Assembly (NCBI RefSeq): GCF_003012745.1
Contig: NZ_PXYK01000001.1
Location: forward strand, 186,001-250,000
Source: Kumtagia ephedrae
Lineage (GTDB): Bacteria; Pseudomonadota; Alphaproteobacteria; Rhizobiales; Rhizobiaceae
Length of the DNA stretch: 64,000 nucleotides
Direction: 5' to 3'
Shown one piece after another: positions 62,860-64,000 of the stretch. The position numbers were made by a program, and so were the translations under genes. The notes beneath the pieces are model-generated. The model saw only the letters and a program-made list of their open reading frames with translations. It made no database searches and had not been told where the DNA came from. Numbering within the stretch: the first letter of the stretch is position 1; each line of letters opens with the position of its first letter.

Positions 62860-64000
62860 GGCTTGACCGCCCCCGTCGTGTCGACATCGCGCACCGGGGT
62901 CACCTGATCGCCGTCGGCGACGAAGGTGCCGGCGCGGGCCACCACCTCCTCGCCCTCGGCCACGCCGGACAGCACCTCGACATTGCCGGCGGCGCGGGCG
63001 CCGAGCGTCACAGGGGTGGTAGCGACGCGGCCCTCCTGGACCACCTGCAGCAGCGGCGTCTCGCCCTGGTAGAGCACGGCCGAGACCGGCACGGCGACGC
63101 CCTCGCGGCGGGAAAGCTCGATCTCGGCGCGGGCGAAGGAACCGGCGCGCGCCGGCGCCTCCTTGGGCAGGGCGATGCGGATCAGGCCGAGGCGCGAGCC
63201 CTGGTCGACTTCCGGCGCGATGCGGCGGACCTTGCCGTCGATCCGCTCCGCCACGCCGGGCAGCGCCACGGCGCTCTCCATGCCGACGGCAAGCCGCGGC
63301 AGCGCCGTCTCGGCGACGCTCGCCTCAAGCTCGAACTTTGCATCGATGGCGATGCGGAACAGCGGGCCGCTGCTCGGCGAGACGACGCCGCCGACGGTGG
63401 CGGCACGCGCCAGCACGAGGCCGTCGGCCGGGGCGCGCAGTTCGGTCTTGTCGATCTGCACCTCGACGCCGCTGATCTGCGCGTCGATGACGGCGATCTG
63501 CGCCTGGCTGGCGGCGAGCGCCTTCACCGCCGTATCGAGCTTGGCCCGTGCACCGGCGGCGGCGTTCTGGGCATTGTCGAGCTGCGCCTTGCTCGCCACC
63601 GCCTTCTTCTGCAGGGCGACCGCGCGCTCCAGTTCCTCGTCCGCCTGCTTCACGTTCACCTTCGCATCGGCGATCTGGGCGTCCATCTGCGCGACGCTCG
63701 CCTCGGCCTGGGCGCGTGTCGCCCGCATCTGCGCGAGCTGGGTGTCGAGCATGGAGCGGTCGAGCACGGCCAGCACGTCGCCCTTCCTGACCATGTCGCC
63801 GATATCGAAATTGAGCGCCGTGACGATCATGCCGTTGAGGTCGGTGCCCGCCGCCGCCTCGTCGCGGGCCACGACGGTCCCATTGACGGCGAGCGTCTCG
63901 ACCAGTTCGCGGCGCTCGGCGGCGACGACGCGGATGGCCGGCAGCGGGCTCGCGGCCACGGGGCTCGGCTTGGTGTCCGCGGCAAAGCCCTGGCCGGCCG
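62856..64000 (-). CDS. RND efflux periplasmic adaptor (membrane fusion protein), 5' end cut off
   Basis: At least 381 residues; the frame runs open past the right edge, so the signal peptide and true start are outside. Visible order: lipoyl/barrel strand VNGTVVARDEAAAGTDLNGM, a long coiled-coil hairpin (TQLAQMRATRAQAEASVAQM ... KAQLDNAQNAAAG), second lipoyl half LRAPADGLVLARAATVGG, beta-barrel and membrane-proximal domain. It bridges the RND pump to an outer-membrane channel. Confidence 0.93.
   Translation of the reverse strand, partial: AGQGFAADTKPSPVAASPLPAIRVVAAERRELVETLAVNGTVVARDEAAAGTDLNGMIVTALNFDIGDMVRKGDVLAVLDRSMLDTQLAQMRATRAQAEASVAQMDAQIADAKVNVKQADEELERAVALQKKAVASKAQLDNAQNAAAGARAKLDTAVKALAASQAQIAVIDAQISGVEVQIDKTELRAPADGLVLARAATVGGVVSPSSGPLFRIAIDAKFELEASVAETALPRLAVGMESAVALPGVAERIDGKVRRIAPEVDQGSRLGLIRIALPKEAPARAGSFARAEIELSRREGVAVPVSAVLYQGETPLLQVVQEGRVATTPVTLGARAAGNVEVLSGVAEGEEVVARAGTFVADGDQVTPVRDVDTTGAVKP

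Overview
The window is a high-GC chromosomal segment from an alphaproteobacterium. Gene content points to the order Rhizobiales, probably a Mesorhizobium/Phyllobacteriaceae relative: an LdtR/LdtP pair, a Mg-type HemB, a BclA-like peptide transporter, DUF2066 and DUF2778 proteins, and CCCTCCCC-type palindromic intergenic elements. The genus is inference. Most genes are housekeeping or catabolic. I recognised no rRNA, tRNA, CRISPR array, prophage or insertion sequence.

Layout. 1-7 kb: a cut-off peroxiredoxin, the proton-pumping pyrophosphatase HppA, a BclA/SbmA-type fused ABC exporter, an MNT/HepT toxin-antitoxin remnant, and hemB. 7-12 kb: a DUF2066 protein, a 3-hydroxyisobutyryl-CoA hydrolase-like gene, and the ldtR-ldtP cell-wall regulator/L,D-transpeptidase pair with a candidate operator. 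12-19.3 kb: the conserved growth cluster glyA-nrdR-ribD-ribE-ribH-nusB, interrupted by an intact VapBC module and by a ParDE module whose toxin is frameshifted, then an MFS transporter. 19.5-27.1 kb: a DUF2267 gene, a LacI regulator with four matching palindromic operators and a divergent 48-codon ORF, a membrane hydrolase, an RDD protein, the N-degron transferase Bpt, a DMT transporter and a HisC-like aminotransferase. 27.2-29.8 kb: a four-gene ECF42-type sigma-factor operon with a DGPF/YCII protein. 30-33 kb: membrane and exported proteins of unknown role, with a 7-bp G-rich tandem repeat that carries a stop codon.

33-43.5 kb holds a catabolic island: an SDR, a polyamine-type ABC importer, a HisD-like dehydrogenase with altered metal and substrate positions, a zinc alcohol dehydrogenase, a HutC-type regulator and a DapA-family lyase. 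A HutC-type operator sits in front of the importer and palindromic elements lie inside it. The substrate is unknown.

43.6-51.5 kb is leucine degradation: a TetR regulator, isovaleryl-CoA dehydrogenase and the methylcrotonyl-CoA carboxylase beta subunit. Between ivd and mccB lies about 4.2 kb holding another VapBC-like pair, an SMP-30 lactonase and a large fusion of a trypsin-like protease with a DNA/RNA non-specific endonuclease. That fusion is the most promising candidate for an undescribed conflict or defence system.

51.5-64 kb: a periplasmic retropepsin-like protease, a DUF2778 envelope protein, an SRPBCC protein, a class III adenylate cyclase, phenylalanine hydroxylase with an SDR that looks like its missing dihydropteridine reductase and a divergent Lrp/AsnC regulator, an AI-2E family permease, and an RND efflux pump whose adaptor gene runs off the right edge.
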